Origin: Galbula dea
Taxonomy: Eukaryota; Chordata; Aves; Piciformes; Galbulidae
NCBI GenBank assembly: GCA_013399015.1
Contig: VWZX01009978.1
Span: 234,398-298,397 of the forward strand
DNA length: 64,000 bases
Direction: 5' to 3'
The notes below the pieces were generated by a model that ran no database searches, had not been told where the DNA came from, and saw only the letters and a list, made by a program, of their open reading frames with translations. Shown piece by piece: positions 42,171 to 52,722 of the stretch (position 1 is its first letter; every line of letters begins with the position of its first letter). Both the position numbers and the translations under genes were made by a program.

Positions 42171-42495
42171 AAGCTGCCCCCCAGTTTATATATCAAATAT
42201 GGGATGGAATACTTTAGTTGGTTAGTTTGGGGTCACCTGTCCTGTTTGCTCCTCCCTGGAGGTGCAGCCTTTACCCTGCACCCCCCAACGTGAGACACAA
42301 GCTTTAGCAGTGACCTTGCTTTGCACCCCAATGCCTGGCAGCAAATCTAACCATGAGGCCTTAGCACTGCTAGAAGCTGGCAGTGTCTATGAAAACATGC
42401 TGTTAGTCTCAGAAAGTGCAGTTTCTTAGAGGAACTTCAACTAAAAAGCAAAATCACTGAACAGAATTTGTTCTGTTCCAGCCCAAACCAGGACA
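41438..42495 (-). mobile_element. Solo LTR of an endogenous retrovirus (ERVL-like), nested in CR1
   Basis: The termini are TG...CA. The 5-bp sequence ACTGA flanks it on both sides (41433-41437 and 42496-42500) as a target-site duplication. On the minus strand it begins TGTCCTGGTTTGGGCTGG, typical of avian ERV LTRs. The 5-bp duplication suits ERVL or ERV1 better than the 6-bp ERVK pattern. No internal gag, pol or env sequence is present, so it is a solo LTR left by recombination. The true length is probably about 684 bp, because 373 bp are repeated by an assembly artefact. Confidence 0.9.
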
Positions 42496-42686
42496 ACTGA
42501 AAAGAGCTGCTAGGCATTGGCCCAGGCTGCCCAGGGCAGTGGTGGAGTCACCATCCCTGGAGGGGTTGAAAAAACATCTAGATGTGGTCCTTAGGGACAA
42601 GGTTTAGTGGCATGGGGGTGATAGGTTGGTGATTGGACTTGATGATCTCAGAGGTCTTTTCCAACCTTCATGATTCTGTGACTCTA
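42496..42686 (+). mobile_element. CR1 LINE, 3' part after the LTR
   Basis: After the ACTGA duplication the CR1 resumes with CTGCTAGGCATTGGCCCAGG and runs to the 3' terminus CATGATTCTGTGACTC. Confidence 0.93.
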
Positions 42687-43126
42687 AGAAGTCCCTTCCT
42701 GCCCCACTTACATCATTTTTGCTCTGCTGCCACCATGGAGTGTCCCACAGAGGACAATGCCCTTCTGAAGGAAAGGATAAACATTGCAAGCCATAAAATG
42801 CTGCTGGGTTAAAAACAAAGCCCTCTCAGGACACACAAAAACAATAAGCAACAATAAAGGCCAAGGAGCTCATTTCCTTCTCCCTTCTGAAGTCACCTTT
42901 AAGATTAGAAAGCTGAATATGTTAAATCTTGGTAAGGAGAGAATTAGATGGCAATGAGGCAAATGTTATCCAAACAGCTCCTGCCAAACTGCCAAGGACT
43001 GCCCAACCTTCCCCTGGATACAGACAGGAGGCCTGGGACAGGAGAGAACCACCAGGCAGTGAACCTCCAGCCTCAGTCCATCTCTGGGGACAGAGAGACC
43101 CCAAACCTGTCCTCAAGGAGCCTCTT

Positions 43127-43203
43127 GGAATCCTAGAATGCTTTGGGTTGGAAAAGACCTTTCAAGGTCACCTAGTCCAACCCCCCTGCCAACAGCAGGT
43201 TTA
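43127..43203 (-). mobile_element. CR1 3' terminal fragment
   Basis: GGAATCCTAGAATGCTTTGG, then CAAGGTCACCTAGTCCAACC. Confidence 0.88.
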
Positions 43204-44863
43204 GTGTAAGAAGATTTAGGTGAAGAGTAAAGGAGTGAAAAGTCACCAGGGAAAGATGTGAGCCAAGTCTTAGACCAAGCTTCTTGGACTTGAGACCCTT
43301 CTGCTCAGGAGCAGATTGCAAGGGGTAGGGGTGGGGGTGCTCTGGGAAGGGGGTGGAGGGCATGCAGCCCTTTGAAGTGTGGCATGGATGCCACAGCTGC
43401 AGGCCAGCCAGCTCCTCCAGACTGGGGCACCTGCCACAGATGTTCCAGGTAGGTTCATTGCCAAATCCACAGGATCCAGCCCTGGGGCAGACCTGAGCAG
43501 TCAAAGCTCTTGGTGATGGTCCTGAATGCCACCCAGGCTGACACAGCACTGGTCTGGAACCATCTGACCATTAGATGGGAATAGAGAATGAAAAGAAGCC
43601 ACAGAGGCTTGGCTACCCTCCATCCCAATCCAGTGCTGGCCATGGTGTGCCAAGGAAAAGGGATTAAAAGAACAGAAGAAGCTGTGATGCTGCTTGTGGG
43701 ATATCCTCCCTCTGCTAGCAGGAACCTAAGTGTAGGGCTGAACCTCAGCCAGAAGCTCTATCTTGGTGTTTAAGAGCCAACATTCATCTTCTTCCATGAA
43801 TGTGCCTAAAACCTTACTGAAGTCACCTGAACTCCACTCCTTGGATGGAGCAGCAGCATGACCTGAGCAGGAGATGCCCAGGAGAGACCTCCTGAACCTC
43901 CACTGGCCCCAAAGTATTTGGTAGTGCCTGGCAGGTGTGCTCTGAGCACACAGCCCTGGGAAAACAAAGGGACAACAGCCTTTGCTCCCAGAAGGAGATG
44001 CCTGATGGTAGGAGGCCACAGCCCCCAGCTCCACTCTCAAAACAGCTCCAGTTCCAGGACATCTCAACATGTTCAGGCTGGAAAGGTCTGGCTCTCCACT
44101 TGAAACTCCTGTTCAAAGGGACTGGAGTTGCTGGGCTGGAGCTTTGGCCAATTCCCTGACTGGGTGGAAAGATTGGTTTCCTTCCTCCCCAGGCCCTGCT
44201 AGCCATTGTCTAAGCCCCCACAGCACATACATCAAAGAGCAACTAAACAAAGTCTTTGGGATTCCATTGAATTGTGCTGCCTTGGGGTCAGGGAAAAAAA
44301 AGGAATTGCCCAAAGCATGGCCTGGTGCCATAGCAGGGGCTGGCTGCCTGCTGGAGGATGTCTCCAAGCACACTTGGGACCTCCTGAAGAGGGACTGAGG
44401 TGCAGATGTCTACCTGATCTGCTCAGCAGTGAGCAGCTCAGTGCTGCCTCTCCCTCTCCCTTCCCAGGAAAACTTGTTTTCTCCCTGCTGTGCAAGGTCT
44501 TCAGTCCACCCTGGGTGGTAAATACAGTGCCAGAGACTCCTGATGGACAAGGAGACAAGCTGTGTGCTTCAGGCCAACCCTCCCTAGTCCTGTCCCCAAA
44601 AATAGGACTGCTCTGAGCACCTTCTCATGCTTGTCCCAGGCCAGCTCAAACACTAGGTCTTACTCCAGTCTTGACCTGTCCCTGAAGGGGTGGTGGAGCC
44701 ACCTCAGAGCTGCACACACCTGCCCAAGCCAAGGCCTCCACCACCTGGAAAATGGGGAGAAGTAAAGGGACCAGAGGCTCATAGAGAAAAGGCAGAGGGT
44801 GTTAGACTGTCTGAAAAAAGGGGATTAAGAGGCAACCAAAAGCTAGTACAATTCATCTCCAAC
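43204..44863. other. Unique intergenic DNA
   Basis: No exon or repeat family recognised. Confidence 0.5.
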
Positions 44864-45262
44864 ATGAATCCATGGAATGGTTTGAGTGGGAAGGGATCTC
44901 AAAGTTCATCTAGTCCAAACCCCTGCAGTCAGCAGGGACATCTCCAACTAGAGCAGGTTGCTGAGAGTCCTAAGGTCCAACCTGACCTGGAATGGTTCCT
45001 GGGATGGGACATCTCCCACATCTCTGGGAACCTGGGACAGGCTCTCACCACCCTCAGCACCAAAAATTCTTCCTTATATCCACTCTCAATCTCTTCTTTT
45101 AGTTTCAAGCCATCAGCCCTTGTCCTGTCCCAACAGGCCCTGATAAAAAGTCTGTCCCCATCATTCTGAGAGGCCCTTGAAGCACTGCAAGGCTGCAGGA
45201 AGGTCTCCCTGGAGCCTTCTCTTCTCCAGGCTCAACAAGTCCAACTCTCTCAGCCTTTCTTC
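44864..45262 (-). mobile_element. CR1 LINE fragment (TGCAGTCAGCAGGGAC subfamily)
   Basis: GAATCCATGGAATGGTTTG, then CCCCTGCAGTCAGCAGGGAC and CCTGGAGCCTTCTCTTCTCC. Confidence 0.92.
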
Positions 45263-46241
45263 TTCAATCAGTGCTAACTATTTGTTTCCTCCTTCTAGGA
45301 TGAGGAGATGAGGATGCATCTCCAGGAGCCACTTTAAAACCTCTCCCACCCTCCCTCATCCCTGGGTTGGAGGAAGCCCTGTGCTCAGCACCAGGACCTA
45401 GCCCCAACCGCTCAGCAGCCTGGTGACACTGCACCCTCCTGTGGCTACAGGTGGCAGAGGCTGCATGCTCCCATCCTGCCAGATCCAGGCTGAGCACCAG
45501 GCTGGGAGAAACCCTGCAGAGATGAGGCACCAAGCCTTGGAGAAGCACAAACAGCAACACATCACATCTAGATGGTGCTGGCTGGTGCCCAAATCCACCC
45601 AAGGTGCCCAGCTGGAGCACCAGCTTGGACAACCCTGAGGCCAGTCACCGTTTTAAGGCTTGTTAAAGGCTGCAAGCTCTGTCCTGGTTGCCATTAAAAC
45701 CACAGAGGGAAAGATGCTGAGGCCTGAAGGGGTCATTTGCTATAACCATTTTGTCCCTAAAATAAAAGAAATCTTGCTCTGTCTCAACTGCAGGCTCTGG
45801 GCAGAGTTCCCAGCTCTGGCTCTACATCACAGCCTGGCCCCAAGTCCATGTTGGGACTAGCTACTTGGCCACAGACAAACCCTTTTATGGTTGTAGAGCA
45901 CCTAACACAACAATGGTCCCTTCAGCCTTCCAGCTACTGCTCCAATCAACAAACTGCTCTGCTCTGTTTGTCACCCAAACCCTGCAGGTTGAGAACCTGA
46001 AAGTGAAAGCAGCTGTGAAGAAACATGTTTTGGTCTTCCAGCAAGTTTAGAGACATGTAAAATAATTGCCCAAGAGTAAAACTTAGTTTAATTTGTCTCA
46101 GGATCTGTTAAACACCAAGATGGGTTTGGGATCTGCAAACCTTGGTAGCTCCAGCTTGAAGGAACCACTGCTAGCTCTGAAAGCACAGCCATCAGGAGGC
46201 AGTTCATCACCTGAACTTTGGGGGGATTTTGGGCAAGGGAG
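45263..46241. other. Unique intergenic DNA
   Basis: No exon or repeat family recognised. Confidence 0.5.
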
Positions 46242-46345
46242 AAATCATAGAATCATAGAATATCCCAAGTTGGAAGGGACCCACAAGGATCATGGAGTCC
46301 AGCTCCTGTTTATGCACAGGACAAGCCCAAAGTCACCCCATGTGA
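46242..46345 (-). mobile_element. CR1 3' fragment
   Basis: AAATCATAGAATCATAGAAT, then AAGTTGGAAGGGACCCACAAGG and the AGTCACCCCATGTG segment of the 12-kb subfamily. Confidence 0.9.
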
Positions 46346-46700
46346 AGATGTGCAGGTGAGCTTTGGATTGAGAGCCCTCCACTCACACCTCAGGGCTGGG
46401 CATGTTGGGTTGTTGTGTCTTCACCCTTGCCAGCTGCCTCAGTGACTCATTCCTTCTAGCTCAGGAGCTCACCTTGGCCTTGGAAAAGCCTTTACTGTGG
46501 CTTTCTGAGTAAACAACCTGCCCTGCTCCACATCAACACATCCTGCACAGCTTCACATCAAGACCACATAAACAAGGAGGGGGGAATCCCACCAGAGGGA
46601 TTTGGCAATCAAATGTCCCAGTGGAGTGATCCTCAGCCCTGGCTTGTGTTTTGCATATCTAATCTGATGATCACAGGCTTTGATTCCAATCAGTCTTAAA

Positions 46701-47000
46701 CACAGAATCACAGAATTGGTTTGGGTTGGAAGGGACTTTTCAAGGTCATCTAGTCCAACTCCTCTGCAGTCAGAAGGGACATCTCCAACTAGATCAGCTT
46801 GCTCACAGGCCCCAACCAACCTGACCTGGGGTGGTTCCAGGGATGGGACACATCCACCTCTCTGGACAACCTGGGACAGACTCTCACCACCCTCAGTTTA
46901 AAGCAATTACTCCTGAGATCTCAACTAAATCTCCCTCTTTTAATTAAAACCCATAATTGTCAGCAAGCTCATCCTGCCACCATCAGGGCCCTAGTCCCAA
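46701..47000 (-). mobile_element. CR1 LINE 3' fragment
   Basis: CACAGAATCACAGAATTGG, then CAAGGTCATCTAGTCCAACTC and CTCTCACCACCCTCAG. Confidence 0.9.
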
Positions 47001-47363
47001 CTTCTTCTACAGTAGAGTCTTCTTCTGCCTGCAACAGTGACACAGACACTTTGGGACTCCCCATCCACCTCTTTGGGACACCTCTTTGCATTCAGCAGAA
47101 AGAAGTCACAGTTCTGTAGCCTTTCTCCCCAGTCACCAACAGCTGGCCCTGAACACTGACCCTTTCCCCCTCTCTTCCAGGATAAGGAGCTGTCAGGTGG
47201 TGGTGACTTGTTGCCTGTGGCTGGTGATGGAACATGGAAACATCTTTCTAGAAAGGGCAGCTGAAAACCCTGCCAAAACTGAGCTGGTGTAGGATGGTTC
47301 CCAGCCCAGCAGTTAGCACTCCTGCCAGTTTGGCATTACAAATCAGAAAGCAGGACAACCTGG

Positions 47364-47490
47364 GATAGGGTCTCCCCTCTCTCAGTGGAAAAAGTTTCTT
47401 CCAGTCTAAATCTCTCTCTTTTAGCTTGAAACCATCACCTCTTATCCTGTCCCAACAGGTCCTGATAAAAAGTCTCTCCCCAGAGAGGCT
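47364..47490 (-). mobile_element. CR1 internal fragment
   Basis: AAATCTCTCTCTTTTAGCTTG and CAACAGGTCCTGATAAAAAG match the interior of the 44.9-kb copy. It overlaps in CR1 coordinates with the fragment at 46.7 kb, so it is a separate copy or a rearranged piece. Confidence 0.8.
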
Positions 47491-47954
47491 TTGGAGTCTC
47501 TTGGAAGCTTGGAGAGAGCTTGGAGAGGCTTCTTGGGTGACTGACCCTAGGTCCTGACCATCCCAAACCACAGCTCCAGTGCAGGACTACACAGAGAGCC
47601 TTTCTCAGTAGCTCCTGACCTGGATGTGGAAACCCCAAAGAAACTAAACTTTCCTTACCCCCTTTGTGACTTCCATGGGACAGACCCTGGCATGGTAGAG
47701 ATACTGAGGTGGAAAGACTCCCCTCCCCATGAACATCTGCCCACCAGGCAAGAGGAGCTTTGCTCTCCAGGCAAAAGCTTCCCCCAACACATTGGTTTCA
47801 GCGTCGACAGCACTTCACCACCTTCCTCTGATTTGTCTTCTTCCAGAGAAGCTCCATGCCCTGGCAGTGAAGAGATCTCAGAGCTCTTTCACTCTTCAGA
47901 GCTCCACAGAGCTTATTTTCTCTTCTTTCCTTTCCTGTGTAACAAGGAAATAGG

Positions 47955-48154
47955 TCACATTTCAGAGAAGCCAGCGCGGGGAGGTTAGCGAAGACCGAAC
48001 AGCTCGCTGGATGTTGAGGTCCATTCCCCTCTTGCCTTCCAAACCCCACACATTTCTCACTCCCTGGAGAATATTTTCCCTTCTTCTCTCCTTCCTTGCC
48101 TCCAAACTGCTGTAACAGAGCCCTGAGAAGACATCCTGCCCGTCTGCTAACCAG
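47955..48154 (+). other. Possible non-coding first exon with strong splice donor (speculative)
   Basis: A non-repetitive stretch with a few CpGs (CCAGCGCGGGG, TTAGCGAAGACCGAACAGC) ends in CTAACCAG|GTAAGAGG, a near-ideal plus-strand donor at 48154/48155. There is no coding frame and no visible acceptor partner, so this is only a candidate for a non-coding transcript start. Confidence 0.15.
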
Positions 48155-49071
48155 GTAAGAGGCACTTCTTTTGTTGCTGTTGGTATCTTGGGTAGCTGCT
48201 ACACGACGTGGCTGCTTTGTTCCTCAGCTCCTTCTGTCCTGCACAGCCTGGCAGCATCCAGGGGTTTAGTGGCAGGAGAGGAGATCCTGGGAAGTGTTGG
48301 TGTGGGCAGATCCAGATGAACTCATCCTGAGGCTGCTCTACCTCTTCTACTGGTTACTCCATTGGTTCAGGGGAAAGAAACTGGTGTTAATTTGGGGGAC
48401 ATCACGTTCTTCTTGAAGTTGGGGAGGATTTAGGAAGGTCAGAAGATGCTGAAGTGGTGGCTTGTAGTCCAGTGCTCAGGGCCAGTCATTCTTGACCTCT
48501 TACTTCTGGCCACAACATCAAAACTTGCCTACTCTGAAAGTTCCTCTTTAAATTGCCTGTGGGTCTTGGTGGCAAGGTGGGAAGACTCAGGACACTCAGG
48601 ACACCTCCAGAAGGATGCCACAGATGCTTGGGAAGGGCTTCAGAGCTTTTCTACTGACAGATATCACAGCAAGGACCCTCACTGTTCAGAGACCTCCAGC
48701 AAACTCACATTCACTTCCTTTCACTTCTTTGTCACCCCAACTGTTAGTGCTCTGCACTCTGAACACAGGCACAGCTCCAGGTGCCACCAGCTCAAGCAGA
48801 GCCCATGGGGTTGAGGAAGAAACTGAAACAAAGGAAAGTTGAGAGTAAACCTCAGGAAAACTTTCCCTCCTGAGCAGAGCTGTTAGGCTGTGGAATAAAT
48901 GTTGCAGGAACACCAAAGGAAATCCATCCCCTGGGCAGAGCTGGAGAGGGGAGTGGAGAAGGCATCAGGCAGAAAGCTCCTTTTGCTGGCAGGGGAAGAA
49001 ATAAACTGATCTACAAGGTTATGTTTTCTGATATATTTATGGTTTTTTGTATTTTCAACCTCTCACCATCC
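48155..49071. other. Unique intergenic DNA
   Basis: No exon or repeat family recognised. Confidence 0.5.
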
Positions 49072-49618
49072 TCCTGTACCTGGCATTGGGGAGGCAACAC
49101 CTTAAATACCAAGTTCAGTTTTGGGTCTCTCAATCCAAGAAGGACATTGAGGTGCTGGAGTGTGTCCAGAGAAGGGCAAGGAAGGTGGGGAAGGGTCTAG
49201 AGCACAAGTGTTGTGAGGAGCAGCTGAGGGAACTGGGCTTGGTTAGCCTGGAGAAGAGGAGGCTCAGGGGAGACCTTCTGGCTCTCTGCAGCTCCCTGAG
49301 AGGAGGCTGGAGCCAGGTGGGGGTTGGGCTCTTCTCCCAGAGAACAAGTGATAGAACAAGAGGAAATGGCTTCAAGTTGCTCCAGGGAAGGCTCAGATCA
49401 GATACTAGGAATAATTTCTTCACCAAGAGGGTTATCAAGCCCTAGCCCAGGCTCCTCAAGGCAGTGGTGGAGTCACCATCTCTGGAAGGATTGAAAAGAT
49501 GTATAGATGTGGTGCTGAGGGTCATGGTTTAGTGGTGAGCATGGTAGTGTTGGGTTAACAGTTGGACTCAATGACCTTCCAGGCCTTTTCTAACCATAAA
49601 GATTTTGTGATTCAAAAA
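49072..49618 (+). mobile_element. CR1 LINE fragment
   Basis: Bases 49137-49445 still read IEVLECVQRRARKVGKGLEH...LGLVSLEKRRLRGDLLALCS...SDRTRGNGFKLLQGR, the CR1 ORF2 C-terminus. The full 3' tail follows. This is among the best-preserved copies of its subfamily here. Confidence 0.95.
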
Positions 49619-51365
49619 TAAAACCTAATCTGGAGGGCTGGAAATAGAGTGAAGCAGAGAAAGCTGTTACCAAGTCATTTAAAGCCCTCAGAGTTTGTTC
49701 AGCCCTTGCTCTCCCAAGGGGTCTCTGCTAACCTCCAGGGTACCCCCAGAGGGGCTGGGACAAACAGACTGGGGTAGGAATTAAAGCAGAATTTTTGTCT
49801 AGTCCTTTCCTCACTGCTGCAAGGAAATGCATTTTAAACTCAGTTTAGGTCCCTGAATGTCCTTATTGAGTCCTGGAGTATCTCCAGAGGTTCCAGGAAA
49901 GGCTCTGCTAGGTATGAAACTGAATGGGCACAGCAGAGCCTGGAGCCAGGCTGGAGACAGCCCAGAAAATCAGGCAGGCACCAGAGGCCATGGAGAACAA
50001 ACTCCATCCAGAGCCAGCAAAACCATAGCCACTGGAAAGGAGGCAGCTAAGGATAAAGCATGAGGTCTTAGATAACCCAAATCCTGTTTAAACAACTGGG
50101 ACAGAAGGAAAAGCCTTGGCCTTTCCCAGTTCAGACAAAGCAGCAGCCCTGTCCAGACCCAGCCTGGTCACTCTCTGTGCCTCTGCTGCACGCTGGGGAG
50201 AGCAAAAGTGCCTCTTTGTGGAGCATGTCAGGCCCTCAGAGCTTTCCACAGAGGAAATGGCTGATGGTGAAGGCAACCTTCCACTGCCACCTGCAAGCCA
50301 CAGGCTCTGCTCTGGTGCAAACACACTCTTACCCTGCAGAGCTAATCAGCTTTTGCATGAAGAGCAGAGCTGCTCAAGTCCTCTCCAAGAATTTTCCAGG
50401 ACCACCTTGTAATCCTGGGGAGGCTGGAGGTTGGGTTTAATCCTCCTCACACAGCCTCACTCTGCTTGCAAAGAGTCTTTAGAGATATCCTGACCAGCAG
50501 CAATGAGGCAAAGTTTGTGCTCCCACTCAGCTGCAGACCTACCAAGGCTGTCAGTAACCACCAGGACACTAGGTCTGGAAGCTCAGATGGATCTGGCAGA
50601 GTTCCCTCCCCTTGTTGCATCTTAGATTTCAAGCTCAGATTCATCTCTTGCCTTTCAAAACTCCAGACAACTGATGCTGTCAAGTTGTGGATGAGTGTTG
50701 AGCTCTGAGCTGCTTTTTGACTTCATTTGCCTACTTTACACCCTGCAAGCCAGGAGCTACCAGGTCTGCTGGGGCAGTGTCCTTGGCTCCAGCCACAGCA
50801 TAGCTTACAGCTGCTCAGGCCCTTTTCTGCAGAGCTGGGAACATCTATTCCTGGGGAGTTCAACGTGCTCTTGGCAACACAAGGACTATCTCCCACTTCT
50901 TTGTGGCTACTTGTGCCCAAGGGCAGCTGTGGGGACCTTAAGTTCATCACCTAACAGAGCATTTTCAGAAGACCCTGGTGAAGCATGACCTTAAACTGGT
51001 TCTGACTGTTGAAAGGAGCAGGACTGCTAATTGCCATCCCCTCCCACTTCATATCAGAGCAGCTTAGCCAAAGACCTCCCTTTACAAGCCACAGAGGACT
51101 GAAGCCTCTTAAGCCAGCCTGTGGAACAGCCTTTGGCTTCCAGCAGGTTCAGTGTGCCTGGTGTTCTGTATTTCTGATGATCAGTGCCTGCCTCTGCCCT
51201 ATCTCCACCACACAGAGATCTCTCAGCTGCCTCAGGGACTGGAAACATCTGGCTGTGGTCACCCAGAGCAATCCTAAACCAGTATCTTTGCAGGCAAGAG
51301 GTGTTGAAGGTGGCCACAGCTACTAAACACAGCATGAGCTGAGCAGCCAACTCACCCAGGACCTT
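49619..51365. other. Unique intergenic DNA
   Basis: No exon or repeat family recognised. Confidence 0.5.
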
Positions 51366-52006
51366 AGAATCCCAGGATGGAATCAGAGAGGTCTCTTCCA
51401 ACCTAAATGATTCTAACATCAGGTCCAACCATCGACCCAACACCCCCATGCCACTAAACCATGTCTGAAGTGCCACATCTACACGTTCTTTGAACCCCTC
51501 CAGGGATGGTGACTCCACCACTGCCCTGGGCAGCCTGGGCCAGCCCTTGACAACCCTTTCCAGGAAGAAATTGTTCCTTATCTCCAACCTAAACCTGCTT
51601 TGGCACAACTTGAGGCTGTTTCTTCTTGTCCTATCACTTGTTCCTTGGGAGAAGAGCCCAAACCCCACCTCACTCCAACCTCCTTTCAGGGAGCTGCAGA
51701 GAGCCAGAAGGTCTCCCCTGAGCCTCCTCTTCTCCAGGCTAACCAAGCCCAGTTCCCTCAGCTGCTCCTCACAACCCTTGTGCTCTAGACCCTTCCCCAC
51801 CTTCCTTGCCCTTCTCTGGCCACACTCCAGCACCTCACTGTCCTTCTGGCAGTGAGGAGCCCAAAACTGAACTCTGGAGTTGTGACATCCCCAGTGCCCA
51901 GTCCAGGAGGACAATTCCTGCCCTGGTCCTGCTGCCACCCTAGTGCTGATCCAAACCAGGCTGCTGTTGGCCTTCTTGGCCACCTGGGCACTGCTCCATC
52001 TCATGA
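51366..52006 (-). mobile_element. CR1 LINE fragment with rearranged 3' end
   Basis: The minus strand keeps a long CR1 ORF2 C-terminal remnant. Its 3' end is odd: at about 51385-51415 a plus-oriented tail segment (AGAGGTCTCTTCCAACCTAAATGATTC) sits inside the minus-oriented element, implying a local inversion or a small CR1 insertion. Confidence 0.92.
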
Positions 52007-52429
52007 GAAAACTCCTAGTGTGTAGCTCTAGAGCAGATCACACTGGAATCTAAACAGCAGCAACAAAAACTGAGATCTGCAGAGTAAGTGGAAATTTAGC
52101 AAGATGTTTTTCCCCTTTTTGAGTGAAAATCATGACCCTTTTCCTGTCACATCTTGGTGCAGATCCTGCAGATTACTTGTGCAGACACACACATGTATGG
52201 TTTGCCTCTCCTCTCTTATCTGAGGAGAGGATCATCTTTCATGCACAGGACTAAGAGGGCAGAGGCAGGAATACCCAGCATAAATATTACATGGCAGCTA
52301 GAGCCTTCTAGTGTTAAGTTAATAGAGCCCTAGGGAGGAGTGTGAGGCTGCACAGTTCTACTGACCACTAGAAGTGTCCTCCCCCAGTTCTACATCAGAT
52401 GTTCAAGGTCCTGTAGCCATAGTCACAGA

Positions 52430-52722
52430 CTCACAGAATGGTTTGGGTTAGAAGGGATCTCTAAAGCTCATCTAGTCCAACCTCCTGCAGTCAGCAGGGA
52501 CATCTGCAACTACAGCAGGTTGCTCACAGCCCCAGACAACCTGACCTGGGATGGTTCCAGGGATGGAACATCTCCCACCTCTCTGGGCAGCCTGGGACAG
52601 GCTCTCACCACCCTCAGTGTAAAACATTTCTCCTTTCTCTCTAGTCTAAATCTCCCTCTTTAAGTTTCAAACCATCAGCCCTTGTCCTGTCCCAATAGGC
52701 TTTGATAAAAACACTGTCCTCT
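52430..52722 (-). mobile_element. CR1 LINE 3' fragment
   Basis: CAGACTCACAGAATGGTTTGG, then CTCCTGCAGTCAGCAGGGAC and CTCTCTGGGCAGCCTGGGAC. Confidence 0.92.

Noticed and set aside
51054..52004. 316-codon minus-strand ORF
   Set aside because: Mostly CR1 ORF2 C-terminal and 3'UTR read-through running into unique sequence; no independent gene evidence.
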